A DNA stretch of 64,000 nt from Fulvivirgaceae bacterium JP3-4 (GCA_029309925.1 JARKND010000001.1:1054001-1118000); one strand, 5' to 3'; positions 24,582 through 34,216 are shown, counted from the stretch's first letter. The notes: a model not told the origin generated them from the sequence alone. A program made the numbers and translations.

Positions 24582-26003
24582 CTAGAAGATTGAGCGGAAC
24601 AACAGGAAGAGTGTTCCCGACATCAGTATCACCACAGGTAAGGTCAACAGCCACGCCATCAGAATGTTGCGAACTGTATCGGCCTGAAGATTCTTTATCC
24701 CTTTGCTGGCCACCATGCTGCCCGCAATTCCAGACGAAAGAACATGCGTAGTACTTACAGGAAGTCCGAGATTGGTTGACAGGCCGATGGTACTTGCTGC
24801 CACTAATTCCGCGGAAGCGCCCTGCGCGTAGGTAAGGTGCTCTTTACCGATCTTCTCGCCAATCGTTTTTACGATTCGTTTCCATCCGATCATCGTTCCA
24901 AGCCCGAGTGATATGGAAATCATGACGATCACCCAGCGCGGTGAGTAATCAGTGATCTTCTTGATCGTTTTCAGTTCATTGGCAATAACAGCTTTGTCAG
25001 CCGAACTGATCTTGATCTCCGGCTTGTCAACGATCGACTTGAGATTGCGATCCATGACCATAATGTCTTTGCGAACCAGAAAGCGGCTGTTCTTCTCGAT
25101 GGCTTCAACGGATTTTTTGCCGTCTACGGAGGCCATCAGGTTTCGGTTGATCTGGCGAGTTTCTTCGAATTTTTCCTGATCGGGCTGCGAAAGCGGGCCT
25201 GGATCAAGCGATGCGAGCACGGCTTCGATCTTCTGCAATGGCTGTGACAGCGAGGTCGGGTTAACATTCGTGTTCAATGCGTAGAATGCTGGCACGATCC
25301 CGATAAGGATCAACATCACAAGGCCGATTCCTTTCTGTCCGTCATTCGAGCCGTGGTAATAACTCACGCTGGTACAGGTTAAAATCAGTATGATGCGAAT
25401 CCACATTGGCGGTGGGGCGTTTTTCTTAGGCTCCTTGAACAGCGCGTCACCATAGGATGTCTTTTTCGTGAGCCGCCTCAGCAGGAACATCAGGATGATC
25501 GTCATCGAAAAACCGAACAGCGGTGAGATCAGCAGTGATGACCCTATTTTGCTCGCTTGCGACCAGTCCACTGCAGCCTGTGATGTATCGGGCAGAAGCG
25601 AATAGGCAATACCCACACCGAGGATCGAGCCGATGAGCGTATGCGAGCTGGAGCATGGAATTCCAAAATACCATGTCAGCAAATTCCAGGCAATCGCACT
25701 GATCAGCAATGCCATGACCATCGCCAGACTATGCGCGAGGTTCTGATCAATGAGGGATTCAACTGGCAGGAGTGCAACGATACCCATGGCCACTTTCACA
25801 CCGACAAACAGACCGGAAGAGACACCCAGGAAATTCCAGATACCGGACCAGATTACCGCTGTCCAGGGTTTGAGTGAATTTGTATAAATAACTGTCGCAA
25901 CTGCATTTGCTGTGTCATGGAAGCCGTTTACGAATTCAAAACCGAAAGCCGCAATGAGACAAATAACTAAGAGGACAGTGTACGAAAAGTCTAACTCGAA
26001 CAT
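24582..26003 (-). CDS. pit: Pit-family inorganic phosphate transporter
   Basis: A 473-residue membrane protein with the two PHO4 signatures: FGFEFVNGFHDTANAVATVI near the N-terminus and GASAELVAASTIGLSTNLGLPVSTTHV near the C-terminus, each followed by helices, and a soluble cytoplasmic loop at roughly residues 220-345. Low-affinity H+/Na+-coupled phosphate (metal-phosphate) uptake across the inner membrane. Start 26003 (MFELDFSYTVLL) is chosen because upstream codons are not membrane-like. No PhoU-like partner is adjacent, though many Bacteroidota place one next to pit. Confidence 0.93.
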   Translation of the reverse strand: MFELDFSYTVLLVICLIAAFGFEFVNGFHDTANAVATVIYTNSLKPWTAVIWSGIWNFLGVSSGLFVGVKVAMGIVALLPVESLIDQNLAHSLAMVMALLISAIAWNLLTWYFGIPCSSSHTLIGSILGVGIAYSLLPDTSQAAVDWSQASKIGSSLLISPLFGFSMTIILMFLLRRLTKKTSYGDALFKEPKKNAPPPMWIRIILILTCTSVSYYHGSNDGQKGIGLVMLILIGIVPAFYALNTNVNPTSLSQPLQKIEAVLASLDPGPLSQPDQEKFEETRQINRNLMASVDGKKSVEAIEKNSRFLVRKDIMVMDRNLKSIVDKPEIKISSADKAVIANELKTIKKITDYSPRWVIVMISISLGLGTMIGWKRIVKTIGEKIGKEHLTYAQGASAELVAASTIGLSTNLGLPVSTTHVLSSGIAGSMVASKGIKNLQADTVRNILMAWLLTLPVVILMSGTLFLLFRSIF

Positions 26004-26115
26004 AAATACAAATTCGGCCCGCAATCTAAGCGGAATTCGCCATCCCATCGGTATGGCTCAGTTAAGATTTTATGAAATTGCCGGTTGGGCCGTTATTGCA
26101 TTGGAAAACACACGC

Positions 26116-26880
26116 CTAGTCCGAATTTCCTTGCGTTTTTTGCTTAAAAAGCCATGGTAGCAGATGGGGTTCCTGATAGGCCTGCACCCAGCTGTCGTGT
26201 TTGATATCAGGGTATTCGGTGTAGCCGGGGGTACCACCCGCCTTCCGAATCGCGTCAATCATCGTTCTGGACTGCCTGGCAGCAACGATGTTATCAAGGG
26301 CGCCATGGAAGGCCCAGACAGGAATATTTTTGAGTTTTGAGGCAGTTCGTTCGTCACCGCCTCCGCAGACCGGCACGCCTGCAGCAAATTTTGAAGGAAA
26401 ACGCGCAAGCAGATCCCAGGTGCCGTAGCCACCCATCGACACACCAGTCAGATAGATGCGGGTCTCATCGATAGGAAATTCATCCGATATCTTATCAATC
26501 AGCTCCACTAGCAGCTGCGTAGGTTTAGTGGGCTGCGACTTCACCGAACCATCGCGATTGTGTTCGGCCCACAATTGTCCTTTCGGGCATTGCGGCACCA
26601 AAACATAACATGGGTACTTTCCGCGGTTTCTCGAATCAAGCACGAGGTTCTTAATGTGTTTTATTTGTGCTTCGTTATCAGATCCCCGTTCACCGGAACC
26701 ATGGAGAAAGATAATGAGCGGAAACTTTTCCAGCGCATTTGGATTCACTGGTTTCAGCAACCGATAGGGCAGCGAGTCAGAACCTTTGGTATAAACGAGC
26801 TTGTCGAAAAGATCTGGAGTTTGCGCGTGACCCATAATAGAGATCGTGAATGTCAGGATGATACAAAAGAGTTGGCGCAT
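26116..26880 (-). CDS. secreted alpha/beta-hydrolase esterase
   Basis: A 254-residue protein with a Sec signal peptide (MRQLFCIILTFTISIMGHAQ, cleavage after the Ala). The fold signature is complete: oxyanion-hole region LIIFLHGSGERG, nucleophile elbow GVSMGGYG (Ser), Asp near HGALDN and His in DIKHDSW. It resembles the phospholipase/carboxylesterase and PHB-depolymerase-like group that pairs with prolyl oligopeptidase-type enzymes. Substrate unknown; location periplasm or outside. Confidence 0.82.
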   Translation of the reverse strand: MRQLFCIILTFTISIMGHAQTPDLFDKLVYTKGSDSLPYRLLKPVNPNALEKFPLIIFLHGSGERGSDNEAQIKHIKNLVLDSRNRGKYPCYVLVPQCPKGQLWAEHNRDGSVKSQPTKPTQLLVELIDKISDEFPIDETRIYLTGVSMGGYGTWDLLARFPSKFAAGVPVCGGGDERTASKLKNIPVWAFHGALDNIVAARQSRTMIDAIRKAGGTPGYTEYPDIKHDSWVQAYQEPHLLPWLFKQKTQGNSD

Positions 26881-27005
26881 AAGGGAGAAAAGTATTGGAA
26901 GTTTCAACGGGATGATAAAAATTGCGTTCCCGCTGGGGGTATACAGGTCTTCGAGATTAACATTGCACAGCGCTTGACCCATGTTTGACGATTAGTCTTT
27001 GAACA

Positions 27006-27091
27006 TTTGAAATCTGAAATTTGAAATTTTGAAATTTAATATCGGTGTATCCTTGCTTTAAATTTCAAATGTAAAATGTCAAATTTAAAAT
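27006..27091. repeat. TTTGAAA / TTTCAAA heptamer arms between divergent genes
   Basis: Left arm TTTGAAA, TCTGAAA, TTTGAAA, then an 8-base TTTTGAAA (27006-27034); right arm TTTCAAA, TGTAAAA, TGTCAAA, TTTAAAA (27063-27090). They are roughly reverse complements with a ~28-base spacer. The element occupies the promoter region between the esterase (minus) and the phosphoesterase (plus). Confidence 0.85.
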
Positions 27092-27125
27092 CATTAAAGG
27101 TGCGGTTCAGACCGGTGATTATAGG

Positions 27126-27764
27126 ATGAATATTGAAGTTTGTAAAGAAGTCATGGAATTATTCCCCCAGAAAGCCCTTTTCTGGAAGAAGCATCGTATT
27201 TTATTCCTTGCTGATCTTCATCTCGGAAAAGTAAACCATTTCCGCAAGTCAGGATTTCCGGTGCCATCAAAAGCAAACGATCACAACCTCGAGCTTCTGC
27301 TCGATGTCGTGAGCCTGGCAAAGCCTTCACGCATTATCTGCCTGGGCGACCTGTTTCATAGTCACTATAATCCGGAGTGGGAAGTTTTTGGTGAAGTGGT
27401 GAAGCATCTTTCCGGCATTTCGTTTGAACTGGTGATGGGAAACCATGACATCATGAGCGAGCGTCAGTATGAGCGCAAGGGGATTAAAGTATATGATGAA
27501 TTGACCATCGATTCTTTTTTGCTCACGCATCACCCGATGGAAGAGATCCCCGAAAATCTTTACAACATTGCCGGGCACATTCACCCGGGAGTTCATCTTG
27601 TGGGAAAGGGAAGGCAGTCGATGACGTTGCCGTGTTTTTATTTCGGAGCGAGGCAGGCTTACCTTCCAGCGTTCGGAATGTTCACCGGGCTGGCGCGAAT
27701 TGCTCCAAAGAAAGAAGATAAAGTATTTGTAGTCGCGGATAATAAAATTCTGATGGTTGCATAA
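27126..27764 (+). CDS. pdeM: ligase-associated DNA damage response endonuclease PdeM
   Basis: A 212-residue calcineurin-like metallophosphoesterase with the full metal-ligand series: ADLHLGK (Asp, His), GDLFHS, MGNHD, THHP and GHIHPG, plus the family-specific HFRKSGFPVP stretch. It belongs to the Lhr helicase-exonuclease-ligase repair set; the helicase gene is 3 kb upstream on the same strand but a Pit transporter and an esterase on the opposite strand lie between. Acts in the cytoplasm. Confidence 0.9.
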   Translation: MNIEVCKEVMELFPQKALFWKKHRILFLADLHLGKVNHFRKSGFPVPSKANDHNLELLLDVVSLAKPSRIICLGDLFHSHYNPEWEVFGEVVKHLSGISFELVMGNHDIMSERQYERKGIKVYDELTIDSFLLTHHPMEEIPENLYNIAGHIHPGVHLVGKGRQSMTLPCFYFGARQAYLPAFGMFTGLARIAPKKEDKVFVVADNKILMVA

Positions 27765-27797
27765 ACCGGATGAACACACCAGCTCAAAAATAACGAC

Positions 27798-29135
27798 ATG
27801 AAAAAAGTTGCCCTCGTGCTTTTGCTATTTGTAATCAGTGGATTTGCTGTCGCGCAGGACACAACACGATTGTCGCTGCTTTTTTTTGGCGACATTATGC
27901 AGCACGATTCTCAAATTTCTGATGCGTATGACCGCGTGACGAAGAAGTACAATTACGATCCGTGCTTTCAGTTTGTGAAGCCGTATATCCAGTCCGTTGA
28001 CCTTGCGATTGGAAACCTGGAACTAACGCTGGCCGGCCCGCCTTACAAAGGTTATCCGCAGTTCAGTGCTCCGGACGAATTGTTGCATACGCTGAAAAGT
28101 TCAGGCGTAGACGTTCTTGTCACAGCCAATAACCACTGCGTTGACACAGGTAAAAAAGGACTTGAACGCACAGTGATGATGCTGGACAGTCTGAAGATCC
28201 CGCACACCGGAACGTTTGTCGATGAAGTTGACAAATTGAATAACCATCCACTTATCATTAATAAGAATGGATTTAAGCTGGCGCTGTTGAACTACACTTA
28301 TGGAACGAACGGACTCCCGATAACAAAACCAAATATTGTAAACCTGATTGATACAGCTGCGATACGCCAGGATCTCATCAAGGCGAAAGCCGCGAAACCT
28401 GATGCCATCATTGTGTTCACGCACTGGGGATCCGAGTACCAGAGTCTGCCTTCAAAATGGCAGAAAGATGTGACGGAGTTTTGCTTCAGACACGGAGCTC
28501 AGCTGGTGATCGGAGCGCATCCGCACGTGTTGCAACCGATGGAATTCCGCAAGGACAAAAATCAATTGATTGCTTACTCCCTTGGGAATTTTGTTTCGGG
28601 TCAGCGGAAGCGCTACACCGATGGTGGAGCGATGATCACGATGTATCTGGAGAAGGTGACCTTCAATGACGAAAGCAGCATCACTACGATTAAAAATCCG
28701 GAGTATACCCTCGAGTGGGTTTACCGGACAGTGGATGCTGAGAAAAATTATTATATCCTTCCTGTTCCGGAATTTGAAAAAGACACAACAGGATTCATCA
28801 GGGATGAAGAATCAAAAGCCGCCTTCAAGTTGTATGCGGCTGACTCTCGTGCGTTGTATAAGAAACACAACATTGAAATCCCGGAAAACACTGACATTCC
28901 CTCCGACACCCTCGTTACATTTAAGGTGCAGGTTTCTGCGTCATCATCGAGCAATAACGGAAGTACATTGAACCTGCCTTATGGGATCGAAAAGTCAGAT
29001 TCGGGCGAAGCGGAGCTCTACTATTCAGGAGAATTCCTTGAGCAAAACGCTGCGGAAAAATATCAGAAGAAACTCGCTGCCCTAGGCTATACCACCACGG
29101 TTGTAAAATTTATGAACAACCAAAAGTCCGACTAG
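27798..29135 (+). CDS. CapA-like metallophosphatase-fold protein with C-terminal SPOR-like domain
   Basis: A 445-residue exported protein. Signal peptide MKKVALVLLLFVISGFAVAQ; CapA/PgsA domain at residues ~25-290 with FFGDIMQHDSQI, GNLELTLAGPP, TANNHCVDTGKKG, THWGSEYQ and IGAHPHVLQPME. The last ~70 residues (FKVQVSAS ... YYSGEFLEQNAAEKYQKKLAALGYTTT) look like a peptidoglycan-binding SPOR domain. CapA proteins are tied to poly-gamma-glutamate or envelope polymers; the SPOR tail suggests septal or wall localisation. Lies 33 bases after pdeM. Its stop codon is followed at once by a heptamer array. Confidence 0.85.
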   Translation: MKKVALVLLLFVISGFAVAQDTTRLSLLFFGDIMQHDSQISDAYDRVTKKYNYDPCFQFVKPYIQSVDLAIGNLELTLAGPPYKGYPQFSAPDELLHTLKSSGVDVLVTANNHCVDTGKKGLERTVMMLDSLKIPHTGTFVDEVDKLNNHPLIINKNGFKLALLNYTYGTNGLPITKPNIVNLIDTAAIRQDLIKAKAAKPDAIIVFTHWGSEYQSLPSKWQKDVTEFCFRHGAQLVIGAHPHVLQPMEFRKDKNQLIAYSLGNFVSGQRKRYTDGGAMITMYLEKVTFNDESSITTIKNPEYTLEWVYRTVDAEKNYYILPVPEFEKDTTGFIRDEESKAAFKLYAADSRALYKKHNIEIPENTDIPSDTLVTFKVQVSASSSSNNGSTLNLPYGIEKSDSGEAELYYSGEFLEQNAAEKYQKKLAALGYTTTVVKFMNNQKSD

Positions 29136-29191
29136 CCTTCAACCTTGAACCTTGAACCTTGAACGCGTAACTCGTAACCCGCAATCCCGCT
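29136..29191. repeat. CCTTGAA heptamer array immediately after the capA-like stop
   Basis: Directly after the stop TAG: CCTTCAA, CCTTGAA three times, then decaying heptamers CGCGTAA, CTCGTAA, CCCGCAA. Phase is kept at seven bases for the whole run. Confidence 0.9.
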
Positions 29192-29221
29192 GTTCCGCTT
29201 CGCTTCAATCGGGGGTCCGCG
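29191..29221. repeat. REP-like element, copy at 29.2 kb
   Basis: Contains TTCCGCTTCGCTTCAATCGG, closely matching the 37-bp duplicated element at 44.1 kb. It lies immediately past the stop codon of the minus-strand gene that ends at 29222. Confidence 0.7.
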
Positions 29222-29794
29222 CTACCAGTCTTCGTCAATCACCTGATTCACTTTAATCGTAAAGCTGTCTTTAAAGCTTGAGTGAAGGATGTCGAGGTTT
29301 ACGGCATTTCGTTTCTTAAAGTGTGTGCGATAATTGTTGAGCGCAAAATCTTCCAGTGTGCCTGAAACTTCGTGCTGTTCGATCGTGGCCTTGCCGGACC
29401 CTGTCGATGCCTGAAGCGCTTTGTACGTGATGCCCTGCAGAATGACCCTGTATTTTCCTTCCTTGAAATTGATTCTCACTTTTCCGAAGAACCTTCCTGT
29501 GCGGACAATGGATGATGTATTCGTAAATTTTCCGCCATAGCGTTTGTAGTCGGGGCGATATTCGGTCAGTTCTGCAACGATGTCTGTACCCTCAAAGTGA
29601 ATGTCTTTGATCCACACTTTGTTTTTGAGATGGGTAAACAGGCGTTCGGGTAAGTTTTCTACCACCGGCTCTTCGTGATACACCTGCACCCATACTACAT
29701 CTTTGTGCTCGATATGAAACGAGCGGTACGCAACGGGAACCTGGGCAGAAACAACGTGGGCGACAAAAAGTAAAATGACTGAAATAAACTTCAT
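29222..29794 (-). CDS. secreted hypothetical protein
   Basis: A 190-residue protein with signal peptide MKFISVILLFVAHVVSAQ and an otherwise soluble beta-rich-looking sequence (many alternating hydrophobic/charged stretches such as YRVILQGITYKAL). No known domain recognised. Start 29794 is fixed by the signal peptide. It begins 4 bases after the stop of the upstream outer-membrane-type gene, so the two are probably cotranscribed and could act together in the envelope. Confidence 0.7.
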   Translation of the reverse strand: MKFISVILLFVAHVVSAQVPVAYRSFHIEHKDVVWVQVYHEEPVVENLPERLFTHLKNKVWIKDIHFEGTDIVAELTEYRPDYKRYGGKFTNTSSIVRTGRFFGKVRINFKEGKYRVILQGITYKALQASTGSGKATIEQHEVSGTLEDFALNNYRTHFKKRNAVNLDILHSSFKDSFTIKVNQVIDEDW

Positions 29795-29798
29795 ACAG

Positions 29799-30524
29799 TT
29801 ATCGCCTGCGCTTTTTATAGTTCTTCTTCGGACCATTTCCACCACCTGAGGAAAAAATCAGGCCGATAGAAAATTCCAGACCTGTAAAATCCATTTTTGC
29901 CTCAGCATAGTCAAGTGATTCTGTTGCGAGCGGAGAGCCTCCGCCCGTTACGCTGCCACTGACCGGAAATTTAGCCTGGCCCACAAAATAATTTGTTTCA
30001 AGAGAAACGCCAACATCACCTGTGACATTGATGGTGAGCTCCGCACCGCCATGATAACCGAAACCCGGCCTGGCCCTGAACGACAAATCTGAATTGGCAA
30101 CTTCCCAGCCGTAGTATCCCCGCAAGGCACGATCGAAATTGCCATAGTTGATTTTGTTTCCGAACGTGTGAAAGAAGAATCCTCCGCCTTTGATATCGAA
30201 CTGGAGAGCATTGCCGCGCAACTCAAAAACAATTTCTGCAGGAACCAGTATTGTAAAATTCGGGCCGATGAGCGGTGACTTACTTTCAAAAGGAAGGTCT
30301 TTCAGGTTGAGACCAGACATTCGATAGAGAGACGCGCCTGTCTCAAAAGCAACAAAACGATTCAGGCTAAAGCCAAGACCGCGGATTGAAAACGGACTTA
30401 TTGGCGTTGAGAAGTAACCGTTCTTCGGAAGGAAGTATGAGAATGACAATCCGAAGTCTTGAGCGCTGGCTGATGATATGGCGAATAATGAAATAGCGAC
30501 AATTCTTACAAACACTTTATTCAT
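29799..30524 (-). CDS. outer-membrane beta-barrel-like protein
   Basis: A 241-residue exported protein: signal peptide ending SSASAQ, then amphipathic strands with aromatic ends (FGLSFSYFLPKNGYFSTP, VSLETNYFVGQ, FSIGLIFSSGGG), typical of a small porin-like barrel. The C-terminus is unusual, a glycine-rich turn followed by KKNYKKRRR rather than a terminal aromatic residue. ATG 30524 chosen for the signal peptide. Function unknown. Confidence 0.72.
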   Translation of the reverse strand: MNKVFVRIVAISLFAISSASAQDFGLSFSYFLPKNGYFSTPISPFSIRGLGFSLNRFVAFETGASLYRMSGLNLKDLPFESKSPLIGPNFTILVPAEIVFELRGNALQFDIKGGGFFFHTFGNKINYGNFDRALRGYYGWEVANSDLSFRARPGFGYHGGAELTINVTGDVGVSLETNYFVGQAKFPVSGSVTGGGSPLATESLDYAEAKMDFTGLEFSIGLIFSSGGGNGPKKNYKKRRR

Positions 30525-30566
30525 GCATCTCAAAGGTAATCATTTTCCCGATGGGCTCGCGAGGCA

Positions 30567-32405
30567 TTACTTCGCGTTAAAATCTGAAAACATAATTTGC
30601 TGATACGCTTTCGTGCGCTCTAAACTTTCCTGTGAAGCACCGCTGGTCTCCAGGAACCTGCGTGCAGTATGATCGAAGACGATGTATTGATCCGGATCTA
30701 CATAGCCATAGCCATTGTTGAAGAAGTAGAATGCAAACTGTTTCACATCGGGTGCCATAATGTTTTTGCTGAAGCGAAACTCCTTGCTCGGTTTGTCAAT
30801 CTGTGCCAGCAATGTGTTGGCGATATCCGTCTGACCCGCCACTGTGTGAATCAGAGTGTCGCCTTTGATTGCTCCACCACTGATTATAAACGGAATGCGG
30901 AACCGCTTCTTATCTTTTAGCTCTTTATTTCCCGGCTGACGATGGCCATGGTCGGCAACAAAGAGAATTACTGTGTTATCCCACCAGTTTGACTTCCGCG
31001 CAGAATCCATAAACGTACCGATGCTGCGATCGGTATAGTGGATCGAATTCAGGAAAAGCGAATCTTCGTTGTCGCCTTTGAACACCGGTTCCATCGGCAC
31101 ATCAAATGGTTCGTGGCTGCTCAAGGTCAGAATCACTTTGAAGAATGGCGAACGCGATGAATCGATTTCATGGAGTGCGCGATTCAAAACAATATGGTCG
31201 TGATAGCCCCACTTGCTCGGTTCACCATTCTCATCGTTGTCGAACTCATCGTAGGTGACGAGGTCTCGGAATTGGCAGTTCGTCAGGTATGATCGGAAGT
31301 TCGCGAAGTTTATATCACCACCGTAATAAAACGAAGAGCGATAGCCGAGGTCATTCATTGCACGCGTCAGGTACGGAAGCTTCTCGGTCTTAGATGGGAA
31401 TTTGCTGATGCTGTTTAATGGCTGCGCAGGGTATCCACTCAACACACTCACCACGCCTTTGTCGGTGCGATCACCGCTCGAATAAAAGTTTGTAAACAAG
31501 ATTCCTTCTTTTGCAATACGGTTCAGATTAGGCGTGAGGCCCTTTATTCCACCCAGTGGTTCTATCGCATCTGCTGTGAAGCTCTCCAGGATAAAGAGGA
31601 TGACGTTCGGTTTTTGTGTCGTAAAGAGCCTGAGGGCTGAGTCGCTTTCTGAATAATATTCTTTGAAATATTCTTCCGACTTCGCTTTGTCAAAAAAGCG
31701 CTCGTCATATTTGGTCTTTGAACTTTTGGAGAGGCTGTAAATAAAATTCCAGATGACATTGATGGCAGCATGGTTCGCGAACGCATTGGTCTTGTGAAAG
31801 TAGACAAATCCGCTGTTCATCGGTGCAACGGAAAAACTTCCGCGGATCGGTATAAACATCAATGCAGCGATGACGATAAATACGAGCGCTTTCTTTTTTT
31901 GTGTCGGCTCTAGCAGTTTAAGATTCGGCATGAGCCAGGTGGAGTACACAAACAGCGCTATGGCTACAAGGGCAGTGAGAATCAGGAATAGGTTGATAAC
32001 CACGGAAATTTCCACGCTGCCGGCTGCTTCTGATTCAGCTCCAGCGATATAAAAAAATGGTGTTGTGTCGAGCCGGAAGCCCCAGTGGCGATACAGTTCA
32101 ATGTCAACAATTGTGATGATCGAACAGAGGATGATCAGCGTGATGGAAATGGTGTGGAGCACGATGTAGAGCCAGCGTTCCTGCACAAAGACCGTAACTA
32201 CAAACAGCAGCGATGTGAGCATCATGAAATATCCGACAATGCTCAAATCCATTCTCAGGCCACTCCAGAAGACCCGGGCAATTTCGCCTGTCGTGAGCGC
32301 TTCTGCGAGTTGTCTGTTATAAAGCAGGAACAGACCGCGGATGACAAGCTGAAAACCAATCCAGAATGCTGCGTAATAGGCCAGTAGTCTTAAGCGTTGA
32401 CGCAT
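30567..32405 (-). CDS. LTA-synthase-family sulfatase-like phosphotransferase
   Basis: A 612-residue membrane enzyme with five N-terminal helices (residues ~8-190) and a periplasmic alkaline-phosphatase-fold domain. Metal and nucleophile motifs: PNVILFILESF (Glu), SSGDRTDKGV (Thr nucleophile), and ADHGHR near 480. In Gram-positives the family polymerises lipoteichoic acid; in Bacteroidota members likely move phosphoglycerol or phosphoethanolamine onto glycolipids or glycans. Substrate is unknown here. Divergent from the amidohydrolase by 83 bases. Confidence 0.87.
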   Translation of the reverse strand: MRQRLRLLAYYAAFWIGFQLVIRGLFLLYNRQLAEALTTGEIARVFWSGLRMDLSIVGYFMMLTSLLFVVTVFVQERWLYIVLHTISITLIILCSIITIVDIELYRHWGFRLDTTPFFYIAGAESEAAGSVEISVVINLFLILTALVAIALFVYSTWLMPNLKLLEPTQKKKALVFIVIAALMFIPIRGSFSVAPMNSGFVYFHKTNAFANHAAINVIWNFIYSLSKSSKTKYDERFFDKAKSEEYFKEYYSESDSALRLFTTQKPNVILFILESFTADAIEPLGGIKGLTPNLNRIAKEGILFTNFYSSGDRTDKGVVSVLSGYPAQPLNSISKFPSKTEKLPYLTRAMNDLGYRSSFYYGGDINFANFRSYLTNCQFRDLVTYDEFDNDENGEPSKWGYHDHIVLNRALHEIDSSRSPFFKVILTLSSHEPFDVPMEPVFKGDNEDSLFLNSIHYTDRSIGTFMDSARKSNWWDNTVILFVADHGHRQPGNKELKDKKRFRIPFIISGGAIKGDTLIHTVAGQTDIANTLLAQIDKPSKEFRFSKNIMAPDVKQFAFYFFNNGYGYVDPDQYIVFDHTARRFLETSGASQESLERTKAYQQIMFSDFNAK

Positions 32406-32488
32406 TCAGAATGGATTTTAAACCGTAAAGATAATTGGTAAGCCGGTTCCACAAATAATGATTAACATTGCGCACAAATTTAAACCTC

Positions 32489-34216
32489 ATGCGATTGAAT
32501 ACTATCATCCGCGTTACAGCTTTTCTATTTGTTTTAACTCTGCTCGGCTGCGGTCGCTCGAAAACGCCTGCCGATATGGTTATCCATGGCGGCAAGATAT
32601 ACACTGTTAACGACAAAGAGCCGGTGGTTGAAGCCGTTGTTGTAGTGAATGGGAAAATCGAATTTGCGGGAAAGGAAAGTGAAGCGCGCGATTATATCGG
32701 TGAGAAGACGCAAGTGATCGACCTGGCAGGTAAAACCATGACACCTGGTTTCATTGAGGGGCACGGTCACATCATGGGTGTCGGTTACAACGAATTGAAT
32801 CTCGACCTTGCTTCCGTCAAAAACTACAACGAACTCGTTGAGAAGGTTCGCGAGGCAGCAAGCAAGGCAAAACCCGGTCAGTGGATCCAGGGTCGTGGAT
32901 GGCATCAGGAGAAGTGGGATCAGAAACCCGACAAGCTCGTCAAGGGATTCCAGACGCATCATCTGCTGAGCGAAGCATCGCCAAACAATCCGGTGTTCCT
33001 GCGCCATGCAAGTGGCCATGCTGCGCTGGCCAATGCGAAGGCTATGGAGATAGCAGGAGTAAATCCGCTTTCGGTTGAGAAGCTTCAGCAAAACCTCACG
33101 CAGCAAGGCGGTGAGGTGATTCTTGACGAACTTGGAAATCCCACTGGGATCTTCAACGAGCGCGCGATGAGTCTTGTCACTCGTCATATTCCTGAAAACA
33201 CTTCGGAAACAAATGAGCAGGCGCTCGATCTGGCTATCAAGGCTTGCTGGAGAAACGGGATTACAAGCTTCCATGATGCGGGCGCGGGGAGAGAAGACAT
33301 TGAATTGTTCAAAAAGTTTAAAGCAGAAAACAAACTTGGAATCAGATTGTATGTAATGCTCACGGGATTCGATCGCGAGCTCGTGTACGAGCGGTTTAAA
33401 AAAGGTCCTGAAATTGATAAGGACAATTTGCTGACTATCCGATCAGTGAAGCTGAATTGTGACGGAGCGCTCGGATCGCGCGGGGCGTGGCTGCTTGAAT
33501 CGTATTCTGATCGTCCGAACTTCTTCGGCATGGCAACATATCCGATGGACACCGTTCTCAAAATATCGCGTGAAGCGCTGAAGGCGGGATTCCAGGTGTG
33601 CTCACATGCGATCGGTGACCGTGCGAACCAGGAGATACTGAATCGTTACGAGCAGGCAATGAAAGAAAATCCAGGCGCAAAAGATCATCGCTTCCGCATC
33701 GAGCATGCACAACATCTTCATCCGAACGATATTCCGCGATTCGCTCAGCTCGGTGTAATACCAGCGATGCAGGCAATACACATGTCGTCAGACAGACCAT
33801 GGGCAATTGAGCGCCTTGGCGAAAAGAGAATCAAGGAAGGCGCTTACATGTGGCAATCGTTGCTGAAGTCAGGTGCGCATATCGTGAACGGTACAGACGC
33901 CCCTGTAGAACCATTGAATCCGATCCCAAGTTTTTATGCATCAATCACCCGCAAGACGCTGAAAGGTGAACCCGAAGGTGGTTATGAACCGGAGGAGAAG
34001 ATGACACGCGAGCAGGCGCTGAAGTCATACACGCTTGATGCAGCCTATGGTGCTTTCGAAGAGAATATCAAAGGCAGCATTGAAAAAGGCAAGCTTGCCG
34101 ACTTCGCCATATTTTCCAAAAACATCATGGAAGCAGAAGAGATGGAGGTGCTGACTGCAACCGTTGAGATGACTATTGTGGGGGGTAAAGTGGTGTTTGA
34201 TAAAAAGCTCCAATAA
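32489..34216 (+). CDS. amidohydrolase family lipoprotein (YtcJ/AMDHD-like)
   Basis: A 575-residue metal-dependent hydrolase. The N-terminus has a lipobox (LTLLGCGRS), so it is probably a lipoprotein. The metallo-beta-lactam-like barrel motifs are the opening MVIHGGKIYTVND, TPGFIEGHGHIMG (HxH), HAIGDRA and RIEHAQHL, then GTDAPVEPLNP and the closing KGKLADFAIF. Amidohydrolase_3 members remove acyl groups or open cyclic amides; substrate not known. ATG 32489 chosen over upstream TTG. Its stop codon is followed directly by a heptamer array. Confidence 0.88.
   Translation: MRLNTIIRVTAFLFVLTLLGCGRSKTPADMVIHGGKIYTVNDKEPVVEAVVVVNGKIEFAGKESEARDYIGEKTQVIDLAGKTMTPGFIEGHGHIMGVGYNELNLDLASVKNYNELVEKVREAASKAKPGQWIQGRGWHQEKWDQKPDKLVKGFQTHHLLSEASPNNPVFLRHASGHAALANAKAMEIAGVNPLSVEKLQQNLTQQGGEVILDELGNPTGIFNERAMSLVTRHIPENTSETNEQALDLAIKACWRNGITSFHDAGAGREDIELFKKFKAENKLGIRLYVMLTGFDRELVYERFKKGPEIDKDNLLTIRSVKLNCDGALGSRGAWLLESYSDRPNFFGMATYPMDTVLKISREALKAGFQVCSHAIGDRANQEILNRYEQAMKENPGAKDHRFRIEHAQHLHPNDIPRFAQLGVIPAMQAIHMSSDRPWAIERLGEKRIKEGAYMWQSLLKSGAHIVNGTDAPVEPLNPIPSFYASITRKTLKGEPEGGYEPEEKMTREQALKSYTLDAAYGAFEENIKGSIEKGKLADFAIFSKNIMEAEEMEVLTATVEMTIVGGKVVFDKKLQ

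Noticed and set aside
32534-33274. 246-codon minus-strand frame in the amidohydrolase gene
   Set aside because: Antisense to a well-supported amidohydrolase with intact metal motifs.
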